Shown: positions 1 through 9,608 of the stretch, piece by piece
How positions within the stretch are numbered: the stretch's first letter is position 1
Layout: every line of letters begins with the position of its first letter
Source of the DNA: Paenibacillus sp. JJ-100
GTDB taxonomy: Bacteria > Bacillota > Bacilli > Paenibacillales > Paenibacillaceae
Assembly (NCBI RefSeq): GCF_948329825.1
Contig: NZ_CAOJCM010000005.1
Coordinates: 62,001 to 126,000, forward strand
Direction: 5' to 3'
DNA: 64,000 nt
Made by a program: the position numbers and the translations under genes
Notes under the pieces: model-generated
Told to the model about the DNA's origin: nothing
The model's database searches: none
What the model saw: only the letters and a program-made list of their open reading frames with translations

Positions 1-1
1 T

Positions 2-175
2 CTTTTCACTCATGTATTTCCGTTTATTGCGGCAATTCCACTGCTCTATTTCTTTGTAACAGCTCAAAGTTTAGGATCAGCCATAGGGTTCGTTATCTTG
101 TTCTTTGTTATTTATGGCCTAAGTTTTGTATATAATGTGGTCAAAGGAATTCAAGTTTTGCGTGAATATTACTAA
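2..175 (+). CDS. C-terminal end of a membrane protein (5' end outside window)
   Basis: An open frame runs in from the left edge and ends at TAA 173-175, giving the last 57 residues of a protein. It is very hydrophobic, with two probable membrane spans (around PFIAAIPLLYFFV and IGFVILFFVIYGLSFVY) and a short polar tail ending REYY. The next gene is convergent and a strong hairpin follows directly, as expected at a gene end. No family can be assigned from so short a piece. Confidence 0.6.
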   Translation, partial: LFTHVFPFIAAIPLLYFFVTAQSLGSAIGFVILFFVIYGLSFVYNVVKGIQVLREYY

Positions 176-208
176 CCTGCCGACAGCGGGATATAGGCCA
201 TTTTTATC

Positions 209-317
209 AAAAAACCGCCATGCTATTAAAGTACACCCCTAGACGAGACTTTGGAATAAACTTATGGTTTATTCGATGAACCTCCAGAGGGTGTCCTTCG
301 CATCATAGCGGTTTTTT
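209..317. terminator. Nested three-tier inverted repeat, probable bidirectional terminator
   Basis: The outer arms AAAAAACCGC (209-218) and GCGGTTTTTT (308-317) are exact complements, giving T-runs on both strands. Inside lie ACACCC/GGGTGT (233-238/289-294) and a perfect 8-bp hairpin GAATAAAC/GTTTATTC (254-261/267-274). It sits between two convergent genes. The size and nesting are unusual for a plain terminator. Confidence 0.6.
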
Positions 318-405
318 CTATTCTTTCTTGCTCTTATGTTCTTCTTCTTACCTTCTTACTGAGTTTAATGCAAGATTAGTTATGGGCAAGTTGTTCAACC
401 GTTAA

Positions 406-762
406 TTAACCTTGGCCAATCAAATACCGCTGGAGCGTAGGACGAAGCAATCCGAATGCAAACAGATCACGCTGAAACTGGGCTTTGTCCTCTTCTACTG
501 TGATGCCTTCGCTATTTTCAAATGCCGTTTCTGTTGCATCTTCAAAGGCGGTATGCATGTTGTTGTTATACCAATCGATCGCTCCATCCGAATGATTGCG
601 AACAATCCGTACCACTTGTAATTCATTCCCCGGTTGAGTGGAGGCCACATATACAAGCAATGACGGGTCTCCTGCATTCCCTGGCTGCACTTCAACCTCA
701 GCACAAGATAATCCATCTACTTCAGTCAATCTGCGTATTTTCGCATCCTGAATGGCATACAT
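406..762 (-). CDS. Hypothetical protein, 118 aa
   Basis: An acidic soluble protein with no signal peptide, no membrane segment and no motif I recognise. The start is supported by AAGGAG about 10 bases upstream of the ATG. It is second in a two-gene operon, 24 bases after the 787-1086 gene, and convergent with the membrane gene at the left edge. Function unknown. Confidence 0.65.
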   Translation of the reverse strand: MYAIQDAKIRRLTEVDGLSCAEVEVQPGNAGDPSLLVYVASTQPGNELQVVRIVRNHSDGAIDWYNNNMHTAFEDATETAFENSEGITVEEDKAQFQRDLFAFGLLRPTLQRYLIGQG

Positions 763-786
763 CGATATCCATCTCCTTCGCTCTAT

Positions 787-1086
787 TCATGTACTTTGTT
801 TAATCTGATGCTTGGTCTCCGGTGTACCTAACCGATAAATTTCCCGATATACTTGCTGTAAAACTGCTTCATAAACACGGTTCACATCCTGTTCCGGTGT
901 ATCCGGCCAAGGAAAAACCATTCCCGGAAAGGCTTCTTCTTCCTTTTCCTGCATAAGATATAGTAATCCAAGTAAATGCTCAGCTTCCTGAGGAGTCGCC
1001 TGAATCACCCATTCATACGATGTAGCAGACGAATCCGTTAAGACGGAGCGTCCCGTGACAGAAACATAATAATTCATCCTGTCCAT
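787..1086 (-). CDS. Hypothetical protein, 99 aa
   Basis: A small soluble protein starting MDRMNYYVSVTGRSV, with a central helical EAEHLLGLLYLMQ stretch. No known domain is recognised. The first ATG follows AAGGAGAG with about 8 bases of spacing, so it is preferred over the second Met three codons in. It is the first gene of a two-gene unit with 406-762 and is transcribed divergently from asnB across about 190 bases. Function unknown. Confidence 0.65.
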   Translation of the reverse strand: MDRMNYYVSVTGRSVLTDSSATSYEWVIQATPQEAEHLLGLLYLMQEKEEEAFPGMVFPWPDTPEQDVNRVYEAVLQQVYREIYRLGTPETKHQIKQST

Positions 1087-1278
1087 TCCATAGTCTCTCC
1101 TTCACAGAGCTTAAGGCTGATATCCCTAGATGTAGTTTCCGAAGAGGACAGACATTTTATGCCTACATTCGGCATATATTTGTTACGACTTCTGACGAAA
1201 AAGACACCATTTGCTAGCTGCTCTCGACACTTAGCAGCATACGGATGAACGACTCGACCAAGAAAGGATGAACAAACC

Positions 1279-3123
1279 ATGTGCGGTATAACCGGCTTCG
1301 TACAGTGGAATCGGGATTTGACACAGGAATCGGAGCTGCTAGTCCGGATGACGGATAGCTTATCGAACCGCGGACCCGATGCTTCAGGTACATGGATTTC
1401 CAACCCTTGTGCGTTTGGACATCGCCGCCTCAGCGTTATGGATCCGGAGAACGGGGCACAGCCCATGCATGCGTTACAAGGAGACACCTCCTATACCGTT
1501 GTGTATAACGGAGAACTATACAATGCACCCGAATTAAAGAAGGAACTGCTCCAGCGCGGGCACCATTTCCGAACGCAATGTGACACAGAAGTACTTCTCG
1601 CCTCATATATCGAGTGGGGACCAGCGTGCGTTGAAAAGTTTAACGGTATTTTCGCTTTTGCCATATGGGATGGCGGACGGGAACAGGTCTTCATGGCCCG
1701 AGATCGTCTCGGGGTGAAACCTTTGTTTTACAGTAATGAAAAGGATGCCCTCATTTTTGGTTCGGAGCCAAAAGCTCTTCTTCTTCACCCAGATGTAGAG
1801 GCTGTAGTAGGACCTGAAGGACTCGCGGAAGTATTTATTGTCGGGCCTGCACGCACACCGGGACATGGGGTGTACTCTTCACTCCTTGAACTGAAACCTG
1901 CCCACGCCCTCATTTACAGCCGTAACGGTATAAAAACTTATGCCTATTGGAAGCTGGAGTCCGTGAAACACGAACATAATCTAGAAGAGACATCAGCTGA
2001 AGTGCGCCGTCTGTTACAGGACACGCTGGAACGCCAGCTTGCTTCTGATGTTCCTGTATGTTCCCTTCTTTCCGGAGGACTTGACTCCAGTGCTTTATCT
2101 GCTCTGGCAGTCGATTATTACAACCGGACGGGGCAAGGTCAGGTTAGCACGTACTCCGTTGATTATGTGGATAATGCCAAACACTTTCAGGCACACGCCT
2201 TCCAGCCCGGTGCCGATGGGCCGTGGATTCAACGGATGGTGGATGAGCTTAAAACCGATCACCACTGGATCGAGATTGAAAATGGAGAGCTTGTGCACGC
2301 ACTGACTCAGGCTATGCTGGTAAGAGATCTGCCTGGCATGGCAGATGTGGATTCATCCTTGTATTTGTTCTGTAAAGAGATCAAAAAAGGAGCCACCGTC
2401 GCGATCTCTGGCGAAGCTGCAGATGAGGTATTTGGTGGATATCCTTGGTTTCACCGAGATGATATGTTGAACTCAGGCACGTTCCCTTGGTCTGTCGCCC
2501 CTGATATGCGTGCGGGATTGTTATCTCCAGACATTCGTGAGTGGATTAGACCGCTGGACTATCTTGCAGACCGATACTCAGATGCTGTTGCGGAAGTTCC
2601 ATTATTAGATGGGGAAACAGGAAAAACAGCTCAAATGCGCGTGATGTCGTACTTGAATATCACACGTTTCATGCCTACACTGCTGGACCGCAAAGACCGG
2701 ATGAGTATGGGGGCTGGCCTGGAAGTACGTGTACCATACTGCGACCATCGTTTAATCCAATATGTATTTAACATTCCCTGGGAAATGAAAATAACAGGTG
2801 GAAGAGAGAAAGGTATTCTGCGAAAAGCGCTGGAAGGTGTACTGCCTGACGATGTGTTATATCGCAAAAAAAGCCCATATCCCAAAACACATAATCCACA
2901 GTATCTTGCAGCAGTCAAACAGCAAGTGCTTGAAATACTTGATGATCCAACATCACCGATTTTACCGTTAATCGACAAAACGCAGATTCGAAGCCTTGCG
3001 TCCTCACCAGATGCCTCCTCGAATCTGCCATGGTTTGGACAATTGATGTCTGGACCTCAGCTGTTTGCTTATTTGACTCAGATCAACAGCTGGCTTCGAA
3101 CATATAATGTTGCTATCCGATAA
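1279..3123 (+). CDS. asnB: Asparagine synthetase (glutamine-hydrolysing), AsnO-like
   Basis: Converts aspartate, glutamine and ATP to asparagine in the cytoplasm. The N-terminal class II glutaminase domain begins MCGITGF; Cys2 becomes the catalytic N-terminus once Met is removed. It also shows SNRGPDASG and YNGELYN. The C-terminal synthetase domain carries the pyrophosphate loop SGGLDSS at residues 265-271 and GEAADEVFGGYPW further on. At 614 residues it matches the length of the Bacillus sporulation paralogue AsnO better than AsnB (about 632). It is monocistronic, with AAAGGA before the ATG and a strong terminator after the stop. The enzyme call is secure; the paralogue choice is inference. 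Confidence 0.93.
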   Translation: MCGITGFVQWNRDLTQESELLVRMTDSLSNRGPDASGTWISNPCAFGHRRLSVMDPENGAQPMHALQGDTSYTVVYNGELYNAPELKKELLQRGHHFRTQCDTEVLLASYIEWGPACVEKFNGIFAFAIWDGGREQVFMARDRLGVKPLFYSNEKDALIFGSEPKALLLHPDVEAVVGPEGLAEVFIVGPARTPGHGVYSSLLELKPAHALIYSRNGIKTYAYWKLESVKHEHNLEETSAEVRRLLQDTLERQLASDVPVCSLLSGGLDSSALSALAVDYYNRTGQGQVSTYSVDYVDNAKHFQAHAFQPGADGPWIQRMVDELKTDHHWIEIENGELVHALTQAMLVRDLPGMADVDSSLYLFCKEIKKGATVAISGEAADEVFGGYPWFHRDDMLNSGTFPWSVAPDMRAGLLSPDIREWIRPLDYLADRYSDAVAEVPLLDGETGKTAQMRVMSYLNITRFMPTLLDRKDRMSMGAGLEVRVPYCDHRLIQYVFNIPWEMKITGGREKGILRKALEGVLPDDVLYRKKSPYPKTHNPQYLAAVKQQVLEILDDPTSPILPLIDKTQIRSLASSPDASSNLPWFGQLMSGPQLFAYLTQINSWLRTYNVAIR

Positions 3124-3159
3124 CTAGCTTCCCTTTTGTCCTTAATTTAATCTATTAAA

Positions 3160-3210
3160 CAAGACTGCCCATACACCGAATCCATGGTGTATGGGCAGTC
3201 ACTTGTTTTT
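3160..3210 (+). terminator. Rho-independent terminator of asnB
   Basis: A perfect 15-bp stem (3163-3177 with 3186-3200), an 8-base loop and then a T-run at 3205-3210. Confidence 0.9.
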
Positions 3211-3259
3211 ATAATTGAAGCTCTTTCATACGATTGCGATTAACTCTCCGTAGAGAAGA

Positions 3260-4960
3260 TCAAGAAACTTTAAAACGAGCAACTGACTGTTGCAACATCT
3301 CCGCCATAGATGACAGATCATTCGCAGCCGATGCGATCTCCTGCATTGCGGACAACTGCTCTTCCGTTGTGGCACTCACTTCCTCAGTTCCTGCAGCAGC
3401 ATTCTCGGTTACCTCCATAATTGACTTCATCGAGGCATTAATCTGTTCTACGCCAGCATTCATCTGTTCAATCGAAGCAGATACCTCCTGGGTCTGTCCT
3501 GCAACGCTACTCACCGATGTTCGAATCTCTTCGAACGTATATCCTGCTTGATTCACCAATTGAATACCTTCCTGGACTTCAGAGGATACCACACTCATAG
3601 AGTGTGCTGCATTTCTCATCCCCGTCTCAATAGAGGATACCAGCGTTACGATTTCTCCTGCTGACTGCGCAGACTGCTCAGACAATTTTCGGACTTCCGT
3701 AGCCACAACCTGGAATCCTCTTCCGTGTTCTCCAGCTCTCGCAGCCTCAATAGCCGCATTAAGGGATAGCAGATTCGTTTGCGCAGATATTTCAGAGATT
3801 GTATCCACCATTTTTACAATATCCACTGAGTGTTTATTCAGTTCTTTAATTACTCCCTCAAGGCTAGAAACAGTGTTTTGAATGGAGTTCATCTGTCCAA
3901 CTGCTGAACGAATGGATTCACTTCCGGTGATCGTCTGAGCAGAAGCTTCTGCAGCGTGCTCGGACACAACGGTTGTATTTTCAGCCACTTGCCGAAAACC
4001 TGCTGCCAGTTCATTCATCGTTTGTAGCCCTTCGCTGACCATATGAACCTGCGCATCCGTTCCTCCTGCAATCTCCCCCATTGTCGTGGCTACTTGTTCA
4101 TTGGCAATGACAGTCTGTTCTGTACTTGCAGTCAACTCCTCCGAAGAGGCGGCTACACGCTCTGCGCCGTCACCTACCTGATGAATCAACGTACGCAAAT
4201 TCGCAGACATCACATTGAATGCCTCAGCCATTTCTCCGATTTCATCCCTGTTTCGTACCTTGAGTGGTTCTCCTGTCAGATCACCTTCAGCAATACGCCC
4301 TGCTGCCCGTGCAACCGACTGAACCGGCTTGGAAATTAATCTCCCCATTAGAATGGCAATGGCTAAACCAATAAGAATAGAGACCACGCCTATAATAGTG
4401 ATCAACCGAAGGACACTCGCTGTCTGAAGATTAGCCGCAACCGTACCTTCATCCATCGCTTTTTGCTGGTGGTTTTCCATGGACTCCACAACTTCCTCAA
4501 AACTTTCAATAAGTGGAGGAGCTGTCTCTTCCATGAGCCGGGACACTTCTTCCACTTCCCCCTGCTTCGTCAGTGACATGATATTTTGTGCTAAATCATT
4601 ATACTCGCTCATCATCTTTTCAGAGTCCGAAATATATTGTTTCATATTGGAACTTGTCACTGTTTTTTTCAAATCATTGCTCAAGTTTATGTAATCTTCA
4701 TACGCTTGATTGAATTCACCCTCATTTTCCGCCGTAGGTTGCATGATATAGTTCCTCAAGGCAACCTGTTGCGTTTTCAGATCAATCGTCATATTTTTGA
4801 TTTGCAGTAATTTTTTTGTGCGATCATTAATTAAATCGGTATATGTTCTCTCCAAGCTTACCAATTGAAAATACGAAATGGATGTAACTGCTACCAACAA
4901 TAGTAGAACAGATGAAAAACCGATAAGCAATTTTTGACTAATAGACAACCTTTTTTTCAC
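3260..4960 (-). CDS. Methyl-accepting chemotaxis protein
   Basis: A membrane chemoreceptor that signals through CheA/CheW to the flagellar motor. Of 566 residues, TM1 is about 11-34, followed by a roughly 150-residue helical extracellular ligand domain of the four-helix-bundle type, TM2 about 184-206, a HAMP linker about 207-260, and a long coiled-coil signalling domain. The conserved hairpin tip is visible ([20 protein letters not shown], then GRGFQVVA). The start is GTG with AGGAGGG seven bases upstream. It stands alone, convergent with asnB. An 11-codon leader frame lies just upstream. The ligand cannot be predicted. Confidence 0.93.
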   Translation of the reverse strand: MKKRLSISQKLLIGFSSVLLLLVAVTSISYFQLVSLERTYTDLINDRTKKLLQIKNMTIDLKTQQVALRNYIMQPTAENEGEFNQAYEDYINLSNDLKKTVTSSNMKQYISDSEKMMSEYNDLAQNIMSLTKQGEVEEVSRLMEETAPPLIESFEEVVESMENHQQKAMDEGTVAANLQTASVLRLITIIGVVSILIGLAIAILMGRLISKPVQSVARAAGRIAEGDLTGEPLKVRNRDEIGEMAEAFNVMSANLRTLIHQVGDGAERVAASSEELTASTEQTVIANEQVATTMGEIAGGTDAQVHMVSEGLQTMNELAAGFRQVAENTTVVSEHAAEASAQTITGSESIRSAVGQMNSIQNTVSSLEGVIKELNKHSVDIVKMVDTISEISAQTNLLSLNAAIEAARAGEHGRGFQVVATEVRKLSEQSAQSAGEIVTLVSSIETGMRNAAHSMSVVSSEVQEGIQLVNQAGYTFEEIRTSVSSVAGQTQEVSASIEQMNAGVEQINASMKSIMEVTENAAAGTEEVSATTEEQLSAMQEIASAANDLSSMAEMLQQSVARFKVS

Positions 4961-4978
4961 GTTAAATCCCTCCTGAGT

Positions 4979-5014
4979 TCAATGCAAGCAAGTTTTAATT
5001 AATTCCTTTCGCAT
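4979..5014 (-). other. Possible 11-aa leader peptide upstream of the chemoreceptor
   Basis: On the minus strand a strong AAAGGAGGG (5019-5027) is followed four bases later by ATG and the frame MRKELIKTCLH, which stops 18 bases before the chemoreceptor GTG. The spacing is a little short, and a chance site is possible. The rest of 4961-5223 is AT-rich and shows no other gene. Confidence 0.3.
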
Positions 5015-5223
5015 TCAACCCTCCTTTAGTAAGTCCAAAGACCTATTTGGTGGAATGTGTAAAATATATAAACAAATACACCTTTTTGAAACAGGTCTTT
5101 ACTCCTATCTATACTAACCCAAAACGAACTAAACTTGAATCAATAAAAATCTTAATTTCGAAATAAAAAGAGTCAAGACCCACTTACCGGATTTATAATA
5201 CTTTTCCTCCCAATCATCCAAAC

Positions 5224-5293
5224 AAAAAAGCACCTTTCAGTATAGCTTGTAAACCAACCTTTCGGTTCGACACAAGCTATTTCTGAAAGATGC
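5224..5293 (-). terminator. Terminator of the STM4015-STM4011 operon
   Basis: A compound hairpin: 5230-5240 pairs with 5283-5293 and TAGCTTGT/ACAAGCTA (5243-5250/5272-5279) pairs inside. Six T follow on the minus strand (5224-5229). It sits directly after the STM4011-type stop codon. Confidence 0.8.
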
Positions 5294-5295
5294 AT

Positions 5296-6162
5296 TTATG
5301 AATGAATGAAGGCTACTGGGTTTCGCTCCAGCATACCTGTACCAAACGTCTCTCTGAACGGAGAATCCTGCATATGAATATAACCGATATAACATCCGCA
5401 TTTTTTCATGCGGCATGGTCTGTCTGCTGATAAAGCATGCAAACCGTCCCGGTAGAGATGCCCGATGATCCGTCGATCCTTATAACACCGTTTCACATGT
5501 CCCGACCCTTGAACATAGAACACGTCCGAACCCGCAGCACAGTGTTTACCCATACTCTCATAATCGCGCAAATTCCCTTCAAACAACGGGTCGATCCCCT
5601 TAAGGAACTCAATTTCTTCCGGAGCGTAATATTGGGGTCGATCTTTGAACGCATTAATCCACATATATACTTCACTCGGCAGGGCTTTTCTCATCGACTC
5701 TATAGCTGGAAATGCACTACGCAGTCCAACTGTACCCACACTAAATGACAGTCCCATCTCACGCAAAGTCATACATTGGTTAACAAAGGACGACTCCTTG
5801 GTCTCCCGAGGATGGTAGGTCGCCCAAAAAGCGGCTTTATCCACATGCAACTCCCGCGCCCAATCCAGTTTGACAGACAAGTTGGTCTGAATTGCCACCT
5901 TGTCCACATGAGCCATATGTGACAACTCAACCATCGCTTCCCGGTACCAGCGCCGCACCAAGGCTTCACCGTAAGGGTTGAAAAAAATAGAGAAACGGTG
6001 TCCCTGATCTTCCTGTTCTTTGACCCAGTGTACAAACTGGCGCAGTTGCTGTTCATCTATGCTTAACGTTTCTTTCGAATCGACTGTTTTGCTAAAAGGA
6101 CAATACGGACAATCGTAGTTACAGGAGGATAACTTCCCCCGATAGTATAAGGTCGCTCTCAT
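5296..6162 (-). CDS. STM4011-family radical SAM protein
   Basis: A radical SAM enzyme of 288 residues. The [4Fe-4S]/SAM motif CNYDCPYC is near the N-terminus (C14, C18, C21). A second Cys group in the C-terminal third (HCAAGSD, KRCYKD, PCRMKKCGC) suggests an auxiliary cluster, as in SPASM-like enzymes that act on peptides; that comparison is inference. It is the last gene of a five-gene operon whose order and content match Salmonella STM4011-4015, and its ATG overlaps the upstream stop by 4 bases. Substrate and reaction are unknown. Confidence 0.85.
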   Translation of the reverse strand: MRATLYYRGKLSSCNYDCPYCPFSKTVDSKETLSIDEQQLRQFVHWVKEQEDQGHRFSIFFNPYGEALVRRWYREAMVELSHMAHVDKVAIQTNLSVKLDWARELHVDKAAFWATYHPRETKESSFVNQCMTLREMGLSFSVGTVGLRSAFPAIESMRKALPSEVYMWINAFKDRPQYYAPEEIEFLKGIDPLFEGNLRDYESMGKHCAAGSDVFYVQGSGHVKRCYKDRRIIGHLYRDGLHALSADRPCRMKKCGCYIGYIHMQDSPFRETFGTGMLERNPVAFIHS

Positions 6163-7544
6163 GAGAAAACAAACCCTTCCATCTGCTCACGAATTTCGGC
6201 AGATATAAGCCAGTCCCCAATGGCATCAGAGTATCCAAGCCCTTCCTCTGTCAGACGCAACATTCGTTCCTCTGCTTGAACATCGAAGTATGCCATTCCT
6301 TCTTCCAGCAATTCGTTCAACCACGGGTAGTCAGACATCACTTCTGTTCCAAATCTCTCCTGATAAGCAGACAACATAAGTCCCTCCCGATGCAGCAGTG
6401 CTTTTAATATAAAACGACGCCTTTGCTCTTCACGGCTTAACACAATACCATAATCTGCGACGTCATACCGTTCAGCGTTTACATAATCCGCAATGATGCT
6501 CTGTGTTGCCTTGTAGGTCACACCGTACTTGGAAGCATAATGTACCTCGCTCGTATAGGAGCGCGCACCACATCCAAGTCCAACCATGCCTTCTTCCTGA
6601 CAACTGTATGGTAACAGTGCTTTGACAGAAGTTTGTTCCTTAGCGAATCTGCGCATCGAATATTGCGTATATCCTTTGCTTTTCAACAATTCACGTGCCG
6701 CTCGGTACAGTTCCATTCGAATATCAGGGCCTTGACGCTGGATGTCTTCAGGCTTCACAATCGTATTCTCGCGCGTGTACAAAGGATAGATAAATACTTC
6801 ACCCGGATTATAGGCGAGGACACGTTCAAGCGAATAGATCCACGTATCCACAGTTTGACCTGGCAGACCATAGATCAGATCGAGATTTAGTAGTGGAAAA
6901 TCATGTCGAACCAGCTTTTCCAGTGCTCGCTCTACCTCCTGCGGCTTTTGCGGACGGTAGATGGCCGATGCCTCTGCTTCAATAAAACTCTGTATTCCCA
7001 TACTGACACGATCCACTCGCCGTTCTTTCAAAATACTCAACTTCCCGTCCGTAACGGTGTCAGGTGAAGTCTCCACCGAAATAGAAGCATGTGAAGGATC
7101 TAGTCCCATCGTATGTTCAGCAATGTCAAACAGACGATTCAGCTGTGTCTCATTCAACAATGTCGGTGTTCCCCCACCAATGGCAAACCTCGAATACGGT
7201 CTACGCGATGTAATCGGCGCCCACTGCTTCGCTTGACGCTCTAGCGCATTCACATACTGTTCATGGCTATCCTGCCGTTTGTCAGGCAGCGTGAACAGAT
7301 TGCAAAATCCGCATCGTGCCGCACAAAAAGGGATATGCATATATAAAAAGTAGGTATCTGTATCTTCCTTTTCCCACAGAGATCGCAGCTCAATCGGCGG
7401 ATTCAGCTCACGATAAGCTGTTTTATGTGGGTAGGAGTATAGATAAGAACGGTAAGGGAATTTTAGCACATCCCGAAGACGTGCTGTTGATCCGGAGCCA
7501 GATTTCGGAAGACCTGTTGTTATACGTTCTGTATACTCACTCAT
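6159..7544 (-). CDS. STM4012-family radical SAM protein (HemN-like)
   Basis: A 461-residue radical SAM protein with the HemN/coproporphyrinogen-dehydrogenase layout. The cluster motif FCAARCGFC is at about 73-81 (C74, C78, C81), followed by IGGGTPTLL, SVETSPD, RVSMGIQSF and LIYGLPGQT, then a HemN-type C-terminal domain. Many HemN relatives do not act on haem precursors, and this operon contains no haem genes. The ATG overlaps the start of STM4011 at its 3' end and lies 11 bases after the hydrolase gene. Family assignment is firm; biochemical role unknown. Confidence 0.87.
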   Translation of the reverse strand: MSEYTERITTGLPKSGSGSTARLRDVLKFPYRSYLYSYPHKTAYRELNPPIELRSLWEKEDTDTYFLYMHIPFCAARCGFCNLFTLPDKRQDSHEQYVNALERQAKQWAPITSRRPYSRFAIGGGTPTLLNETQLNRLFDIAEHTMGLDPSHASISVETSPDTVTDGKLSILKERRVDRVSMGIQSFIEAEASAIYRPQKPQEVERALEKLVRHDFPLLNLDLIYGLPGQTVDTWIYSLERVLAYNPGEVFIYPLYTRENTIVKPEDIQRQGPDIRMELYRAARELLKSKGYTQYSMRRFAKEQTSVKALLPYSCQEEGMVGLGCGARSYTSEVHYASKYGVTYKATQSIIADYVNAERYDVADYGIVLSREEQRRRFILKALLHREGLMLSAYQERFGTEVMSDYPWLNELLEEGMAYFDVQAEERMLRLTEEGLGYSDAIGDWLISAEIREQMEGFVFS

Positions 7545-7555
7545 CGGCTTCCTCC

Positions 7556-8341
7556 TTATAATATAAATTCACGGTAAGGTACAGTCCAAACGACGTCGTG
7601 TGCGAGGCGGTGACCATGATACCCGTCCTCACCATAAGCGGTGCCATGATCCGAAAAAGCCAGGCAGAATGTTGGACGTTCTCGCGCTCTCATGGCTTCA
7701 AACAATGGGCCTAACGCCTTGTCCACATATCGTAATGCTGCGCGCTGCGTCTCCACCGAGTCCTCTCGTGCTCCCTCAACAAAGTAACGATTGGGGCCGT
7801 GAATGGCTGAAACGTTCATGAAAAGAAATAGTTTCTCATCAGGGGCCGTCTTGTTCAGCAGCTTCAAGGCATGGTTCACCTGATGCTCTGTCGACCTTGG
7901 ATTGGTGACCCCAAAATTCATTCGCCAATAACTTTGCTGAAAATAACCAGGCAGCACTTTGGCCAGCGGATTCTTCTTTGTAAAAAAAATGACACCGCCG
8001 ATGCAAATCGTACGATACCCCTCGGCGGCAAATCCGGAAACGATATCCGGAGTGTCAAACAACCAGGTATGCGGATGCGTTTTAAGTCCGGTATTTCGAG
8101 AATGAAATAATCGAATGTGAGATGACTTGTCTGTATTTGCAGGTGTAGGCATGAAACCGCCGAAAAAAGCATGATGTGCAGCATATGTAAAGCTCCCCGG
8201 GGTATGCCGTTTCTCCCATGATCCAGAGCCACACAGATTAGGGCAATGCGGCTCCTCCAGCTTGGCAACGTCATATCGCAGCGTATCCAGTGTAATCATT
8301 AATATGTTATGGGAGCCCACAATGGTGTTCATATCAGGCAT
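7556..8341 (-). CDS. STM4013/SEN3800-family hydrolase (alkaline phosphatase/sulfatase fold)
   Basis: A metal-dependent hydrolase of the alkaline phosphatase superfamily, 261 residues from the chosen start. Metal-site signatures are MITLDTLRYD near residue 15-24 and FSDHGTAYGEDGYHGH near 230. No signal peptide is seen, so it is probably cytoplasmic. The ATG at 8341 follows AAGGAG and overlaps the upstream stop by 8 bases; an upstream Met at 8383 would overlap more and lacks a site. The bond it hydrolyses (phosphate or sulfate ester) cannot be told from sequence. Confidence 0.85.
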   Translation of the reverse strand: MPDMNTIVGSHNILMITLDTLRYDVAKLEEPHCPNLCGSGSWEKRHTPGSFTYAAHHAFFGGFMPTPANTDKSSHIRLFHSRNTGLKTHPHTWLFDTPDIVSGFAAEGYRTICIGGVIFFTKKNPLAKVLPGYFQQSYWRMNFGVTNPRSTEHQVNHALKLLNKTAPDEKLFLFMNVSAIHGPNRYFVEGAREDSVETQRAALRYVDKALGPLFEAMRARERPTFCLAFSDHGTAYGEDGYHGHRLAHDVVWTVPYREFIL

Positions 8342-9605
8342 GTCTAACAGGCTCCTTTCGCAAAAGCTCCATTTCCCATTCATAGGGGGTCAACTCTTGA
8401 TGTTTAACTCGGTATAACAAATCCCCGAACGGATTCACATCCAGCACGTATGCCCGAGGATTCATACCGCTGGTAAGCATTACATCAATGCCTGCCGACC
8501 ATGAGTCAGGGAACGCCTTCATTGTATCCAGTGCTGCCTGCTGAATCATCGACATCCTTGACTCATCCAGCCCCGCTTCAGCTGGCAGCATCCGCTCATT
8601 ACGCAGATGAAGATTGGTGATCGGTGTGCGGCTAAGACGCATAACCGAATGACCTGCCTCTCCCGCTGCAATGAGTTGACGAATGTCATACACGCGTTGA
8701 TGCAACGCTGCTTTGGGCATCCATCGTTCAATCTGTGCACCTTCAGCACAAAGCCAGTCCATCAACGTACGAATCTCAGTATGACGGGTATACGTTCGGA
8801 GTTTCCCCTCGTTATAAAAAACAGTTCGTCCCTGGGAGGTCTCCATACCCACGGTTGTCACGGCTATCTCCTCGCCTGTCCGTGGATTAACCTGATAAGC
8901 GACAATGCCCGAGGCAGCCGAGCCATAAGCAAGTTTGACAAATACCCGATGCATTCGCGAGACATTCATCGCTGAACGCAAAATCTCCCAGCAGTCAACA
9001 GGTTCAGACGACGGCAATATGGGCGGTACCTGTATCCCACGTTGTGCCAGATGCAACTGACATAATCTTTTATCAAACATCACGGCAATCTCAGCAGGAT
9101 CATTCCAGAAGAGAACGTCGGGCCATACTGTACGCGCTTCACGTCCAATCCGTACAAGGAACTTTTTCCAACCTCGAAACCATTGGGCAGGTGCATAGAT
9201 CCTCCCCCACTGCTGTTCCAATGTGAGAGCTGCCTCAGCAGAGTACATCTCAGAACCTACCTTTTGCGATTCAGCTGATAGATCATTGGGCATGAACAGC
9301 GTTGATCCGTTGAGATTCAATGCTGTATTCCCCGCTGCGTCATGGTAGTCTGCTGCTCCGAGATATAACAGTTCTCGTTCAACATTCCAATCTTCCCCTG
9401 GAGCATCGATCCGAATAAGCAGATTCTGTAGGTTTAACTTCACAATATCAGCCAGAGTGCCTCCCTGTCTCCAGGTACGGAGCAGCTTCTCATATGGCAA
9501 CACAATTGCAGGTCTCATGCCCATTCGTTTTCTAGCTTCTTGCAGCCCTGTCGTTCGTCGATTCCCCGGATTCCCAATTAACAACAATGGCTGTTCATCC
9601 AACAT
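8334..9605 (-). CDS. STM4014-family protein, ATP-grasp-like
   Basis: A 423-residue cytoplasmic protein. The C-terminal two thirds look like an ATP-grasp ligase: a basic/Gly-rich nucleotide loop (VFVKLAYGSAASGI) and a late metal-binding stretch (YVLDVNPFGDLL). ATP-grasp enzymes join a carboxylate to an amine or thiol through an acyl-phosphate, so a ligase or amide-forming role fits, but the substrate is unknown. The gene starts 3 bases after the LRR gene stop and overlaps the hydrolase gene by 8 bases, pointing to translational coupling. The ATP-grasp reading is inference from motif pattern. Confidence 0.8.
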   Translation of the reverse strand: MLDEQPLLLIGNPGNRRTTGLQEARKRMGMRPAIVLPYEKLLRTWRQGGTLADIVKLNLQNLLIRIDAPGEDWNVERELLYLGAADYHDAAGNTALNLNGSTLFMPNDLSAESQKVGSEMYSAEAALTLEQQWGRIYAPAQWFRGWKKFLVRIGREARTVWPDVLFWNDPAEIAVMFDKRLCQLHLAQRGIQVPPILPSSEPVDCWEILRSAMNVSRMHRVFVKLAYGSAASGIVAYQVNPRTGEEIAVTTVGMETSQGRTVFYNEGKLRTYTRHTEIRTLMDWLCAEGAQIERWMPKAALHQRVYDIRQLIAAGEAGHSVMRLSRTPITNLHLRNERMLPAEAGLDESRMSMIQQAALDTMKAFPDSWSAGIDVMLTSGMNPRAYVLDVNPFGDLLYRVKHQELTPYEWEMELLRKEPVRHA

Positions 9606-9608
9606 CGG

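Noticed and set aside
1200..1278. Short GCTGCT/AGCAGC hairpin before asnB as a possible T-box or attenuator
   Set aside because: The stem is only 6 bp, there is no T-box sequence or terminator T-run.
6159..7544. Reading the HemN-like gene as a haem biosynthesis enzyme (hemN/hemZ)
   Set aside because: No haem genes are nearby, and the operon matches the STM4012 family context; HemN likeness alone does not show that activity.
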